Source of the DNA: Myxococcales bacterium
GTDB taxonomy: Bacteria > Myxococcota_A > Polyangia > Palsa-1104
DNA: 59,337 bases
NCBI GenBank assembly: GCA_003170275.1
Contig: PNAM01000060.1
Span: 1 to 59,337, forward strand
Direction: 5' to 3'
The notes beneath the pieces were generated by a model. That model searched no databases and was not told the origin of the DNA. It saw nothing but the letters and a program-made list of their open reading frames with translations. Below are positions 23,577 to 32,191 of the stretch, piece after piece. The translations under genes and the position numbers were made by a program. How positions within the stretch are numbered: position 1 is the first letter of the stretch; each line of letters opens with the position of its first letter.

Positions 23577-24773
23577 ATGCGACTCCTCGTCCTGATCGCG
23601 TTCGTGTCGTCCGGTTGTCAGGCTGCTCCGGGCGATCGCGCCGTCGGCAGTCTGTCCGAGGCCGCGACCGTCTGCGCGGCTGGTGCGACGGTGACCGGCA
23701 TCGACGTCTCGCACTACCAGGGCACCGTCGACTGGGCCAAGGTCGCCGCCTCGGGCCGCGCGTTCGGCATCGCCAAGGCGACCGAGGGCACCACCTACAC
23801 CGACGCGTCGTTCGCCGCCAACTGGGCCGCGATGTCCAAGGCCGGCGTCCTGCGCAGCGCGTACCACTTCTTCCACGCGAACCTGGATCCGGTGCAGCAG
23901 GCGCAGCACTTCGTCAACACCATGGGCGCGCTCGGCGCCGGCGATCTGCCGCCCATGCTCGACCTCGAGGTCACCGACGGGCAGTCCGCCGCGACCGTGG
24001 CCTCGACCGCGATGACCTGGCTGACCACCGTCGAGCAGCTGACCGGCAAGAAGCCGATCGTCTACACCTATCCGGACTTCTGGCAGAACCAGATCGGCGC
24101 GCCTTCGGGCTTCACCGGCTACCCGCTCAACCTCGCCAACTACGGCGTCACCTGCCCGAACCTGGTGGGCGCGTGGACGACGTGGACCATGTGGCAGAAT
24201 TCGTCGACGGGAACCGTGCCGGGCGTGACCGGCCAGTGCGACGAGGACGTGTTCAACGGCGATCTCAACGCGCTCAAGAGCTTCGCGGGCGGCAGCGGCG
24301 GCGGCGGCGGCGGCGGCGGCGGGATGACCGATCCTTGCGCCGGGCTGGTCGACGGTAGCTACTGCGGCGGCGACGGGCTGAGCGGCGACGCCAACACGCT
24401 GTACGTGTGCGCCGGCGGCAGCGCGTCCTCGACCACCGTGTGCGCAGGCGGCTGTCAGTACAACCCGCCGGGCACGCCCGACGCGTGCAATCCGGCTCCG
24501 CCCGCGCCCGACGGCGGGAGCGACACCGACGGCGCGACCGGTGGTGGCGGTGGTGGCGGTGGTGGTGGTGGTGGTGGTGGTGTCGGGGGTGGTGGTGGCG
24601 GTGGTGTCGATGCTGGCGGCGTCGGTGGTGGCGGCGGCGGTCCCGGCGCAACCGGCGGTGCGAGCAGCGGCTGCGCGCTCGCCGGCCGCTCCGCGCTCGA
24701 CGGCGACAGCGCCGCGGCGCTCGCCCTGTTCGTCCTCATCGGCCTCGCGCTCCGCCGCCGCGCGCTCGCCTAG
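23577..24773 (+). CDS. GH25 lysozyme-like lipoprotein with MYXO-CTERM tail
   Basis: 398 residues from ATG 23577. MRLLVLIAFVSSGC is a lipoprotein-like signal (Cys14). The GH25 domain (about 40-235) shows VTGIDVSHYQGTVDWAKV, GIAKATEGTTYTD, the catalytic acidic pair in PPMLDLEVTD and YHFFHANLDPVQQAQHF. It cleaves the beta-1,4 bond in peptidoglycan. Next comes a Gly run, a small Cys-rich stretch (CAGLVDGSYCGGDG), a long Gly/Asp linker and a MYXO-CTERM-like tail (SSGCALAGRS, ALALFVLIGLAL, RRRALA). Lipobox and C-terminal sorting tail in one protein is unusual. Probably a predation or cell-wall turnover enzyme. The 186 bases before it hold nothing recognisable. Confidence 0.9.
   Translation: MRLLVLIAFVSSGCQAAPGDRAVGSLSEAATVCAAGATVTGIDVSHYQGTVDWAKVAASGRAFGIAKATEGTTYTDASFAANWAAMSKAGVLRSAYHFFHANLDPVQQAQHFVNTMGALGAGDLPPMLDLEVTDGQSAATVASTAMTWLTTVEQLTGKKPIVYTYPDFWQNQIGAPSGFTGYPLNLANYGVTCPNLVGAWTTWTMWQNSSTGTVPGVTGQCDEDVFNGDLNALKSFAGGSGGGGGGGGGMTDPCAGLVDGSYCGGDGLSGDANTLYVCAGGSASSTTVCAGGCQYNPPGTPDACNPAPPAPDGGSDTDGATGGGGGGGGGGGGGGVGGGGGGGVDAGGVGGGGGGPGATGGASSGCALAGRSALDGDSAAALALFVLIGLALRRRALA
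24540..24630 (+). repeat. GGT/GGC triplet-rich Gly linker
   Basis: Long imperfect GGT/GGC triplet tract coding Gly runs in the lysozyme linker, including seven consecutive GGT units around 24561-24582. Confidence 0.7.
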
Positions 24774-24832
24774 CCAACCAACTTCACAACTCGAGTCCGC
24801 TCGCTAGCGCGTTGCGCTGGTACGCTTGGTCC

Positions 24833-25282
24833 ATGTCGTGCGCGTGCGGGAGCGATCGGCCGCTCGAAGCGTGCTGCGGGCCGTTGCTCGACGGCGCGCC
24901 GGCAGCGACGGCAGAGGCGCTGATGCGCTCGCGTTACAGCGCGCACGTGCTCGGCCGCATCGACTACTTGATCGCCACCTGCGATTCGCCGCCCGACGAA
25001 CGCGCGGCGGTCGAGATCGAGCGCTGGGCGCGCGAGTCGACCTGGCTCGGCCTCGAGATCGTGCGCGCCCACGCGGACGTGGTCGAGTTTCGCGCGACCT
25101 ACCGCGACGCGGCCGGCACGACCCACGTCCACCACGAGCGCTCGCGCTTCCGCCGCCGCGACGGCCGCTGGCTGTACGTCGACGGCACCACCGTGCCGAT
25201 CACGCGTTCGCCGGCGGTCGGACGCAACGATCCGTGCCCGTGCGGCAGCGGCAAGAAACACAAGCGCTGCTGCGCCGCCTGA
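24833..25282 (+). CDS. YchJ-family SEC-C protein
   Basis: 149 residues with a Cys cluster at both ends: MSCACGSDRPLEACCGPLL at the N-terminus and a SEC-C zinc motif at the C-terminus (GRNDPCPCGSGKKHKRCC). The middle is a cystatin-like domain (LMRSRYSAHVLGRIDYLIATC). The role of YchJ proteins is unknown; SEC-C is also the zinc tail of SecA. Order and length are normal. A small inverted repeat (AGCGC-GTT-GCGCT, 24806-24818) lies ahead of the start. Confidence 0.9.
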   Translation: MSCACGSDRPLEACCGPLLDGAPAATAEALMRSRYSAHVLGRIDYLIATCDSPPDERAAVEIERWARESTWLGLEIVRAHADVVEFRATYRDAAGTTHVHHERSRFRRRDGRWLYVDGTTVPITRSPAVGRNDPCPCGSGKKHKRCCAA

Positions 25283-25288
25283 TACAAT
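25283..25288 (+). promoter_or_regulatory. -10 element of radical SAM gene
   Basis: TACAAT directly after the YchJ stop codon, ending 8 bases before the GTG at 25297, consistent with leaderless transcription. No -35 match at normal spacing. Confidence 0.4.
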
Positions 25289-25296
25289 TCGCGCAC

Positions 25297-27237
25297 GTGC
25301 GTATCCTGCTCCTCACGCCGCCGATGATTCAGCTCAACACGCCGTATCCCGCGACGGCGTATCTGACTGGCTTTCTGCGCCAGCACGCCGCGCGGCTCGA
25401 CCTCGAGGTGACGCAGGCCGATCCGGCGATCGAGCTGTTCCTGCGCATCTTTTCACGCGCCGGCCTGGCGCAGATCCTCGCCGAGCTCACCGCGCGCGCC
25501 GCCGCGCTCGGCGGGGAGGTCGAGGCGCCGCCGTCGATCGCGCACTTCCTTCAGCACGGCGCCGCCTACCTCGCCACCGTCGACGCGGTCGTTCGCTTCC
25601 TGCAAGGCCGCGACCCGGGGCTCGCGCTGCGCATCGCCGGCCGCAGCTTTCTCCCCGAGGGCCCGCGCTTCGCCGCCATCGACGACGGCCCCGGCGCGCA
25701 AGACGACGATCCGCTGACCTGGGCCTTCGGCATGCTCGGCACCACCGACCGCGCCAAGCACCTGGCGACGCTCTACATCGACGACCTCGCCGACCTGGTG
25801 CGCGACGGCATCCAGCCCCACTTCGAGCTCTCGCGCTACGGTGAACGCCTGGCCGCCAGCGCCGCGACCTTCGATCCGCTGCGCGATGCGCTCGAAGCGC
25901 CGCCCACGCTGGTCGACGCGGCGCTCGACGAGATCGCGCGCGACCTGTTTCGGGCGCACCGCCCGGAGCTGGTCGGCCTCACCGCGCCGTTCCCCGGCAA
26001 CGTCTACGGCGCGTTCCGCATCGCGCGCGCGATCCGCGCCGTCTCGCCCACCACCCGCCTGGTGCTCGGCGGCGGCTTCGTCAACACCGAGCTGCGCGAG
26101 CTCACCGACCCTCGGGTCTTCGACTACCTGGACTTCATCACCCTCGACGACGGCGAACGCCCGCTTTTGGCGCTCCTCGAGCACCTGCGCGATCCGACCG
26201 CTCCGCTGTTGCGCACCTTCGTGCGCGAGGCCGGCCGCGTGGTCCTGCGCAGCGACCCGTCCCTGCACGACGTCCCCCTGCGCGACGGCGGCACGCCGAC
26301 CTACGACGGCCTCCCGCTCGATCACTACCTGTCGCTGTTCGAGATGCTCAACCCGATGCACCGGCTGTGGTCCGACGGCCGCTGGAACAAGCTCACCGTC
26401 GCGCACGGCTGCTACTGGAAGAAGTGTACGTTTTGCGACATCACGCTCGATTACATCGCGCGCTACGATCTCGCGTCCGCCGACCTCTTGGTCGATCGCA
26501 TCGAAGCGCTGATCGCCGAGACCGGCCAGACCGGCTTTCACTTCGTCGACGAGGCCGCCCCACCCGCCGGGCTGCGCGCGCTGGCCGAGCGGCTGCTCGC
26601 GCGCGGCGTGGTGATCACCTGGTGGGGCAACATCCGCTTCGAGAAGACCTTCACGCCCGAGCTGGCCGCGCTGCTCGCGCGCTCCGGCTGCGTGGCGATC
26701 TCGGGCGGGCTGGAGGTCGCCTCCGACCGCTTGCTGGCGCTGATCGACAAGGGCGTCACCGTCGAGCAGGTGGCCCGGGTCACGCGCGCGTTCACCGACG
26801 CCGGCGTCATGGTGCACGCCTACCTGATGTACGGTTTTCCCACGGAGACCACGCAAGAGACCGTCGATTCGCTCGAGCGCGTGCGCCAGCTGTTCGCCGA
26901 GGGCTGCCTGCAGTCCGCCTTCTGGCACCGCTTCGCAGCGACGGCGCACAGCCCGGTCGGCCAAAAGCCCGACCTGTTCGGCATCCGACTGCACGCGGAG
27001 CCGGCGGTCAGCTTCGCGCGCAACGATCTGGCCTTCGACGATCCTACCGGCACCGATCACGACCTGCTCGGCGTCGGCTTGCGGAAGGCCTTATACAACT
27101 ACATGCACGGCCTCGGCCTCGACGAAGACATCCGCTCGTGGTTCGCGCCCGCCGGCCGCCGGAGCCGCAAGGCCGCGGTCCCTCCAACCACCGTCGCGCC
27201 CGACCTGATCCGCAGCGCGCTCGACGACGATCGCTAA
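25297..27237 (+). CDS. B12-binding-domain radical SAM protein
   Basis: 646 residues from GTG. The N-terminus (VRILLLTPPMIQLNTPYPATAYL) begins like the Rossmann cobalamin-binding domain, and LVGLTAPFPGNVYGAFRIARAI with VLGGGFVNTEL forms its second half. The radical SAM core follows from about residue 360, with the 4Fe-4S site GCYWKKCTFCD (Cys-x3-Cys-x2-Cys), GFHFVDEA and GLEVASDRLLALIDKG. The classical cobalamin-contact Asp-x-His is not seen, as in many members. The reaction is unknown; such proteins make methylations, ring closures or C-C bonds. No natural-product cluster surrounds it. Confidence 0.85.
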   Translation: MRILLLTPPMIQLNTPYPATAYLTGFLRQHAARLDLEVTQADPAIELFLRIFSRAGLAQILAELTARAAALGGEVEAPPSIAHFLQHGAAYLATVDAVVRFLQGRDPGLALRIAGRSFLPEGPRFAAIDDGPGAQDDDPLTWAFGMLGTTDRAKHLATLYIDDLADLVRDGIQPHFELSRYGERLAASAATFDPLRDALEAPPTLVDAALDEIARDLFRAHRPELVGLTAPFPGNVYGAFRIARAIRAVSPTTRLVLGGGFVNTELRELTDPRVFDYLDFITLDDGERPLLALLEHLRDPTAPLLRTFVREAGRVVLRSDPSLHDVPLRDGGTPTYDGLPLDHYLSLFEMLNPMHRLWSDGRWNKLTVAHGCYWKKCTFCDITLDYIARYDLASADLLVDRIEALIAETGQTGFHFVDEAAPPAGLRALAERLLARGVVITWWGNIRFEKTFTPELAALLARSGCVAISGGLEVASDRLLALIDKGVTVEQVARVTRAFTDAGVMVHAYLMYGFPTETTQETVDSLERVRQLFAEGCLQSAFWHRFAATAHSPVGQKPDLFGIRLHAEPAVSFARNDLAFDDPTGTDHDLLGVGLRKALYNYMHGLGLDEDIRSWFAPAGRRSRKAAVPPTTVAPDLIRSALDDDR

Positions 27238-27795
27238 TCAGCAGCTGGTGAGCGTGTCGCAGGTGTCGGTCGCCTGGTGCTCGCAGCCCGCTCCGCCGCC
27301 GTCGTCCGACAGGCAATGCGCCGCGCACGAATAGGTTCCGCCGGCGTTCTTGGTGCAGCGGCCCACGCACTTGTCGCCCGGCTGGTGGTTGCAGGTGCTG
27401 ATCGAGGAGCCGAAGTCGTACGCAACGCACGTGGCCGTCGAGTGGCTGAGCTCGATGATGGTGTGGCCATCGGCGCCGCACACGCTGCCGAGCATTTCTC
27501 CGGGGCAGGTCGGGCACGCGGCGCCCATGCAGGTGAGCTCGGTGCCCATGCACTGCCAGGTGCCCTTCCACAGGCACGGGTCTCCCACCGCCGCAGGCGT
27601 GCCGTCGAACCTGGCCCACGCCGAGCACCCGCCGCAGGCGCTGTTGAAGCAGGTGAGGTCGGCGGGCGGATGATCCTGGCTCACGGCCAGGTCGATCGTG
27701 ATGCGCGCGTCGGGGGGAGCGGGCGATTGAAAATCGTCCGAGCCGCACCCGGCGCAAGCGACACACAGCGCCAATACGAACGTCCACACGGGCAT
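27238..27795 (-). CDS. Cys-rich lipoprotein, hypothetical
   Basis: 185 residues with lipoprotein signal MPVWTFVLALCVACAGC. The mature part carries more than 15 Cys in spaced pairs (CFNSACGGCSAW, CMGTELTCMGAACPTC, CVGRCTKNAGGTYSCAAHC) typical of small secreted disulfide modules in Myxococcota. I recognise no family. It converges with the radical SAM gene with no gap and is divergent from the kinase gene at 27908. Longer frame to 27996 rejected because the lipobox start is clear. Confidence 0.7.
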   Translation of the reverse strand: MPVWTFVLALCVACAGCGSDDFQSPAPPDARITIDLAVSQDHPPADLTCFNSACGGCSAWARFDGTPAAVGDPCLWKGTWQCMGTELTCMGAACPTCPGEMLGSVCGADGHTIIELSHSTATCVAYDFGSSISTCNHQPGDKCVGRCTKNAGGTYSCAAHCLSDDGGGAGCEHQATDTCDTLTSC

Positions 27796-27839
27796 CTCGG
27801 GGTAGCTTCCCCTGCCCAGACGCACCGTGTCAACAGGGC

Positions 27840-27867
27840 TTGAAGAAACTTCGCGGCTGCTTATAGT
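27840..27867 (+). promoter_or_regulatory. Possible sigma70-like promoter ahead of first kinase
   Basis: TTGAAG (27840-27845) and TATAGT (27862-27867) are 16 bases apart. A GAAG-AAA-CTTC dyad (27842-27852) overlaps the -35. It would start transcription about 27874, leaving a 34-base leader with GGAGGGA before the TTG start. Confidence 0.45.
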
Positions 27868-27907
27868 GTAAGGTGAATTCTGTATTGACGCCCGGAGGGA
27901 AGGGACC

Positions 27908-28969
27908 TTGTTGCACGAGTTCGTCACGGCGAATCGCGCCGAAATCATCGAGCGTTGCCGGTCGAAGATCGCCAGCCGACCAGCGCCGCGTCCCACGGAC
28001 GTGGAGCTCGAGTACGGCGTTCCCTTGTTCCTCGATCAGCTGGTGGACTCGTTGCGCGTCGCGCAGAGTCCCAACGCGGCGATGGTCAAGAGCGCCGGCA
28101 AGCACGGGAAGGAGCTGCTGGACAGCGGCTTCACGATCGCCCAGGTGGTTCGCGACTACGGCGGGATCTGCCAGGCGATCACCGAGCTGGCGGTCGAGAC
28201 CGCGGCGCCGATCACCACCGGCGAGTTCAAGACCTTCAACTTGTGTCTCGACGACGCCATCGCCGAGGCGGTCACCGAGTACGGCAAGTTGCGCGAGCAC
28301 GAAGGCTCGGAGCGACTGGGCTCGCTCGCGCACGAGCTGCGCAACCTGTTGAACAGCGCAATCCTGGCGTTCGACATCCTCAAGACGGGCAGCGTGGGCG
28401 TGGGCGGCAGCACCGGCGGAGTGCTCGCTCGCAGCCTGGCCGGGCTACGCAATCTGGTCGATCGCGAGCTGGCCGAGGTACGCCTGGGCGCGGGCGTCTA
28501 CCACCAGGAAACGTTCCCGCTCTGTGAATTCATCGAAGACGTCGAGGTCGCGGCGGCGATGGAGGCCAGCGCGCGCGGACTCGAGTTCTCGGTCACACCG
28601 GTCGCGAAGGACGTGATCGTCAATGCGGACCGGCAGATCCTCGCGTCGGTGGTGGCGAACCTGCTGCAGAACGCGTTCAAGTTCACCCACTCCAAGGGGC
28701 TGGTCGTGCTGCGCGCCTACGCGACCGCCGATCGCGTGCTGATCGACGTCGAAGATGAGTGCGGTGGCCTGCCGCCGGGAGCAGCCGGGGACCTGTTTCG
28801 TCCGTTCGAGCAGAGAGGCGCCAATCGAACCGGCATGGGCCTTGGGCTCGCCATCTGCCACCGCGGCGTGCGGGCCAACGGCGGAGAGATCCACGTGGTC
28901 AACCACCCGGGCGCCGGATGCATCTTCACGGTCGAGCTGCCCCGGCTCCCGCCGCCGGCGCCCGCGTAG
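27908..28969 (+). CDS. Sensor histidine kinase with RsbRD-like N-terminal domain
   Basis: 353 residues from TTG, with GGAGGGA 8 bases upstream. Residues 1-125 are helical and resemble the RsbRD N-terminal (nonhaem-globin-like) sensor domain (LHEFVTANRAEIIERCRSKI, GKELLDSGFTIAQVVRDYGGICQAI). The dimerisation/phosphoacceptor helix follows (LGSLAHELRNLLNSAILAF, His142), then the ATP-binding domain (VANLLQNAFKFTH, GMGLGLAICHRGV). No membrane segment: a cytosolic kinase. Its partner is probably the lone receiver encoded 2 bases downstream. It opens the kai region; a kinase with a similar N-terminus lies at 37178. Confidence 0.85.
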   Translation: MLHEFVTANRAEIIERCRSKIASRPAPRPTDVELEYGVPLFLDQLVDSLRVAQSPNAAMVKSAGKHGKELLDSGFTIAQVVRDYGGICQAITELAVETAAPITTGEFKTFNLCLDDAIAEAVTEYGKLREHEGSERLGSLAHELRNLLNSAILAFDILKTGSVGVGGSTGGVLARSLAGLRNLVDRELAEVRLGAGVYHQETFPLCEFIEDVEVAAAMEASARGLEFSVTPVAKDVIVNADRQILASVVANLLQNAFKFTHSKGLVVLRAYATADRVLIDVEDECGGLPPGAAGDLFRPFEQRGANRTGMGLGLAICHRGVRANGGEIHVVNHPGAGCIFTVELPRLPPPAPA

Positions 28970-28971
28970 CC

Positions 28972-29358
28972 ATGGCCCACCTCCTGCTCGTCGACGACGA
29001 CAACGACCTGGTAGAGGGGCTCGGCGAGTTGCTGCGCTGCGAGGGACACGAAGTCCGCACCGCCTCCACCTGTGAGGAGGGGCTGAAGGTCCTGCGCGCC
29101 GCGCCGCTGCCCGATGCGTTGGTGCTCGACGTCGACATGCCCGTCTTGGGTGGCCCGGGAATGGCTCACAAGATGCTGCTGCACGATGCGGGAGAGCAAT
29201 ACGTCCCAATCCTTCTGATGTCTGCGAGAGACGACCTCCCGCAGATCGCCGAGCGAATGGGAACGCCGTACTTCCTCGCCAAGCCCGGCGACATCGATAC
29301 GTTTCTCGAGCTGCTCGCGCGCGCCTTGCGTGAACGAAGGCCCCCCGCCTCCGCTTGA
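28972..29358 (+). CDS. Single-domain response regulator
   Basis: 128 residues, receiver only: LLLVDDDNDLVEGLGELL supplies the acidic pocket, LVLDVDMPVLGG the phosphoacceptor Asp53, LLMSARDD the Ser/Thr switch, and FLAKPGDIDTF the conserved Lys. It has no output domain, so it acts as a phosphate shuttle or by protein contact. It sits 2 bases after the kinase gene, which identifies its likely donor. The 125 bases between it and the next gene hold a possible TACCAT -10 (29402-29407) but no clear promoter. Confidence 0.9.
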   Translation: MAHLLLVDDDNDLVEGLGELLRCEGHEVRTASTCEEGLKVLRAAPLPDALVLDVDMPVLGGPGMAHKMLLHDAGEQYVPILLMSARDDLPQIAERMGTPYFLAKPGDIDTFLELLARALRERRPPASA

Positions 29359-29483
29359 CCTGCAACATCATGTCGCACTCGCCGTAACCGTCCTCCCGTG
29401 CTACCATAAAGCTCCCCGCCGTCCTGCGTAAGCACGTCGCAGCCCTCTCGCGGTCTCTCACACTGAATTGGGGGTGCGCTCGC

Positions 29484-31004
29484 ATGGCTGAACCGCCTGC
29501 CTCGGCAGGGAATCGTCGACTCTTGCTCGTCGACAACGATCCGTCGTTCACGCAGGTGCTCGAGCAGGACTTCCGCGCCCGCGGGTTCGAGGTCGAGATC
29601 GCCGGCACATCCGACGAGGCCCTTCGCAAAGCCGCGGCGGCGCCGCCCGATCTGGTGGTGCTCGATCTGCACCTTGCCGACGATGGAGCGCTCCGCCTGC
29701 TTCGAGTGTGGAAAGCCGAGGCGCCCACGTTGCCGGTGCTGCTGGTCTCCGCCAGCGCGTCCTTGCGGGTGGTGGTCGACGCGCTCAAGGAAGGCGCCCG
29801 CGGCTTTTTGGCCAAGCCGGTCGGCGCCGCCGCGCTCGTCGCCGAGCTCGAGGAACGGCCGAGAGCCGAGGGCGTCGAGCGCTTCTTCGCGATCGCGCCA
29901 GGCCTCCTGGCGATCGCGGGGTTCGACGGCAACTTCCGCATGCTGAATCCGGCCTGGGAGAAAGCGCTCGGCTATTCGATCGCCGAGCTGTGCGCGAAGC
30001 CCTATCGCGACCTGGTTCATCCCGACAACCGCGACAACAACGCCGACGAAACGCTCGAGACCCGCAACGGCCAGGCGGTCTTCCGGTTCGCGAATCGCTA
30101 TCGCTGCAAGGACGGATCGTATCGATGGCTGGCCTGGAGCGCCACGCTCTCCGCGGCCGACGGGCTGATCTACGGATCGGCCACGGACGTCACCAAGAGC
30201 GTCCGGATGGTGGAGGCGCTACACGAGTCCAACCAACGCCTCGAAGAGATGCTGGCCAGCCGCGAGGTCCAGCTGCGCGAGTCTACCGTCAAGAACGATT
30301 CGCTGGTCGAATTGGGGCGCTTCAAGGACGAGGTCGCCGCGATGATCGTCCATGACCTGAAGAATCCGCTCTCGGTGATTGTCTCGAATTACGACTATAT
30401 CCTCGATGGATTCGACGGCTCCGGCGATTGTCTCGAAGCGCTCCGCGATTCGCAGATCGCGGGACGGCGGATGCTGCGGCTGTTGACCAATCTGGTCGAC
30501 GTCGCCCAGCTCGAGGAGGGAACGCTCGACGTGTCCACCTCGAAGGTCACCCTCTCGCAGCTCCTGCGACCGATCGCCGAGCAGCGCCGCGTGCTCGCCC
30601 GCTCGCGCAAGATCGCCATCGTCTTCGTCCCGTCCCCGGAGATCACGGTTACGGTCGACGCCGACCTGGTGACGCGCACGTTCGAGAATATCTTCGACAA
30701 TGCGCTCCGGCAGACGCCGAGCGGCGGGACCATCGAGATCGAGCTGCGCGAGATCGGGCCGAACATCGAGATCCGGATCGGAAACTCCGGCTGCGCCATT
30801 CCAATCGAGGCGCGTAGCACCATATTCGATAAATACCGGCAGACGACCTCCGATGTCGGGCGAATGAGCCTCGGCCTGGGATTGTATTTCTGCCGCCTGG
30901 CGATCGAGGCGCAGGGCGGCGGGATCTGGATCGAGGAGACCGAGCGGCTGCCGACGGTGTTTGGCATCCGCTTGCCGCGCCTCGCTGCGAGTCCGGCTCG
31001 ATGA
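29484..31004 (+). CDS. REC-PAS sensor histidine kinase
   Basis: 506 residues: receiver (about 10-125; phosphoacceptor Asp61 in LVVLDLHLADDG, Lys in FLAKPVG), PAS domain (about 135-245; LLAIAGFDGNFRMLNPAWEKALGYS, YRWLAWSATL), coiled-coil helix, phosphoacceptor helix with His290 (MIVHDLKNPLSVIVSNY), ATP-binding domain (FENIFDNALRQTPSGG, GLGLYFCRLAIEAQGGG). The arrangement, input receiver then kinase, is that of the cyanobacterial clock output kinase group in reverse of SasA; it can take phosphate from an upstream kinase and pass it on. It overlaps the REC-EAL gene by 4 bases, so they are coupled. Confidence 0.85.
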   Translation: MAEPPASAGNRRLLLVDNDPSFTQVLEQDFRARGFEVEIAGTSDEALRKAAAAPPDLVVLDLHLADDGALRLLRVWKAEAPTLPVLLVSASASLRVVVDALKEGARGFLAKPVGAAALVAELEERPRAEGVERFFAIAPGLLAIAGFDGNFRMLNPAWEKALGYSIAELCAKPYRDLVHPDNRDNNADETLETRNGQAVFRFANRYRCKDGSYRWLAWSATLSAADGLIYGSATDVTKSVRMVEALHESNQRLEEMLASREVQLRESTVKNDSLVELGRFKDEVAAMIVHDLKNPLSVIVSNYDYILDGFDGSGDCLEALRDSQIAGRRMLRLLTNLVDVAQLEEGTLDVSTSKVTLSQLLRPIAEQRRVLARSRKIAIVFVPSPEITVTVDADLVTRTFENIFDNALRQTPSGGTIEIELREIGPNIEIRIGNSGCAIPIEARSTIFDKYRQTTSDVGRMSLGLGLYFCRLAIEAQGGGIWIEETERLPTVFGIRLPRLAASPAR

Positions 31005-32179
31005 CACTGGCTCCGTCCCCGTCTAACGAAACGCCCGGCCGCATCCTGCTCGTCGATGACGACGACGCCTTGTTGCGGGCGCTGGCGCGCGGGCTGAAGC
31101 GCGTCGGTTACCTCGTCGAGTGCGCGCACGACGGGCAGAGCGCCGCCGGCGTGCTCGAGAGCGGCGCCTTCGACGTGGTGGTGAGCGATATCGCGATGCC
31201 GGGCATGAACGGCATCGAGTTCCTGCTCGCGGTGCGGCGCGTCGATCTGGACGTCCCGGTGGTGCTCATGACCGGCACGCCCGAGGTGGCCACCGCCGCC
31301 CGCGCGGTCGAGTTCGGCGCCCTCCGCTACCTGACCAAGCCGGTCGATCTCGACGTGCTCGGAAGGGTCATGGACCAGGCCATTCGAGTCTGCCGGATGG
31401 CGCGCGTCCGGCGCCAGGCGCTTCAACTGGTCGGCAACGTGCACCAGTTCGTCGGCGATCGCGCGGGGCTCGAGGCGCGCTTCGGCAACGCGCTCGATAC
31501 GCTGTGGATGGCCTATCAACCGATCGTGTCGTTGGCCGAAAAGCGCACCTACGCCTACGAGGCGCTGGTGCGCAACGGCGAGCCGACGCTGGCCAGCCCG
31601 GTCGCCCTGTTCTCGGCCGCCGAGCGGCTGGGGCGCCTCCACGATCTCGGCCGTTCGATTCGCAAGAGCGTCGCGGGCGCGGCGAGCGCCGCGGAGTGCA
31701 AGCTGTTCGTCAACCTCCACTCGCTCGACTTCACCGACGCGGAGCTGTTCTCGACGTCGGCGCCGCTCTCCCGCTTCGCCCGCCAGGTGGTGCTGGAGAT
31801 CACCGAACGGGAATCGCTCGATCAGGTGCCGGAGATTCAAGCGCACATCAAGCGGCTGCGCGAAATGGGATATCACCTCGCCGTCGACGACCTGGGCGCC
31901 GGATATGCGGGGCTGACCAGCCTGGCGCAGCTTCAGCCGGAGGTGGTCAAGATCGACATGTCGCTGGTGCGCGACGTCGACCAGGAGCCGACCAAGCGGA
32001 TCCTGGTCGGCATGATGCTCGGCGTCGCGCGGGAGATGAAGATGGCGGTGGTCGCCGAGGGCGTCGAGACCGCCGCCGAGCGCGACACGCTGCGCGAGCT
32101 CGGCTGCGATCTGTTGCAAGGCTACCTGTTCGCGAAACCTGGCCAGCCGTTTCCATCGGTGAGCTGGAACGCTGCCTAA
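31001..32179 (+). CDS. REC-EAL cyclic-di-GMP phosphodiesterase
   Basis: 392 residues: receiver (about 13-130; Asp63 in VVVSDIAMPGMNG, Lys in YLTKPVD) joined to an EAL domain. All motifs of an active phosphodiesterase are visible: YEALVR (Glu187), FVNLHS (Asn239), LEITERES (Glu266), VDDLGAGYAG (Asp296-Asp297), VVKIDM (Lys318), VVAEGVET (Glu353) and LLQGYLFAKP (Gln373). It hydrolyses cyclic-di-GMP to pGpG, switched by phosphorylation from a kinase of this locus. It lies 12 bases before kaiC and overlaps the REC-PAS kinase gene. This makes c-di-GMP the apparent output of the Kai locus. Confidence 0.9.
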   Translation: MTLAPSPSNETPGRILLVDDDDALLRALARGLKRVGYLVECAHDGQSAAGVLESGAFDVVVSDIAMPGMNGIEFLLAVRRVDLDVPVVLMTGTPEVATAARAVEFGALRYLTKPVDLDVLGRVMDQAIRVCRMARVRRQALQLVGNVHQFVGDRAGLEARFGNALDTLWMAYQPIVSLAEKRTYAYEALVRNGEPTLASPVALFSAAERLGRLHDLGRSIRKSVAGAASAAECKLFVNLHSLDFTDAELFSTSAPLSRFARQVVLEITERESLDQVPEIQAHIKRLREMGYHLAVDDLGAGYAGLTSLAQLQPEVVKIDMSLVRDVDQEPTKRILVGMMLGVAREMKMAVVAEGVETAAERDTLRELGCDLLQGYLFAKPGQPFPSVSWNAA

Positions 32180-32191
32180 AGAGGACCTTCG

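Noticed and set aside
24806..24818. AGCGC-GTT-GCGCT inverted repeat as a terminator
   Set aside because: No T-run follows it and it lies ahead of the YchJ start codon, so it is at most a weak hairpin in the leader.
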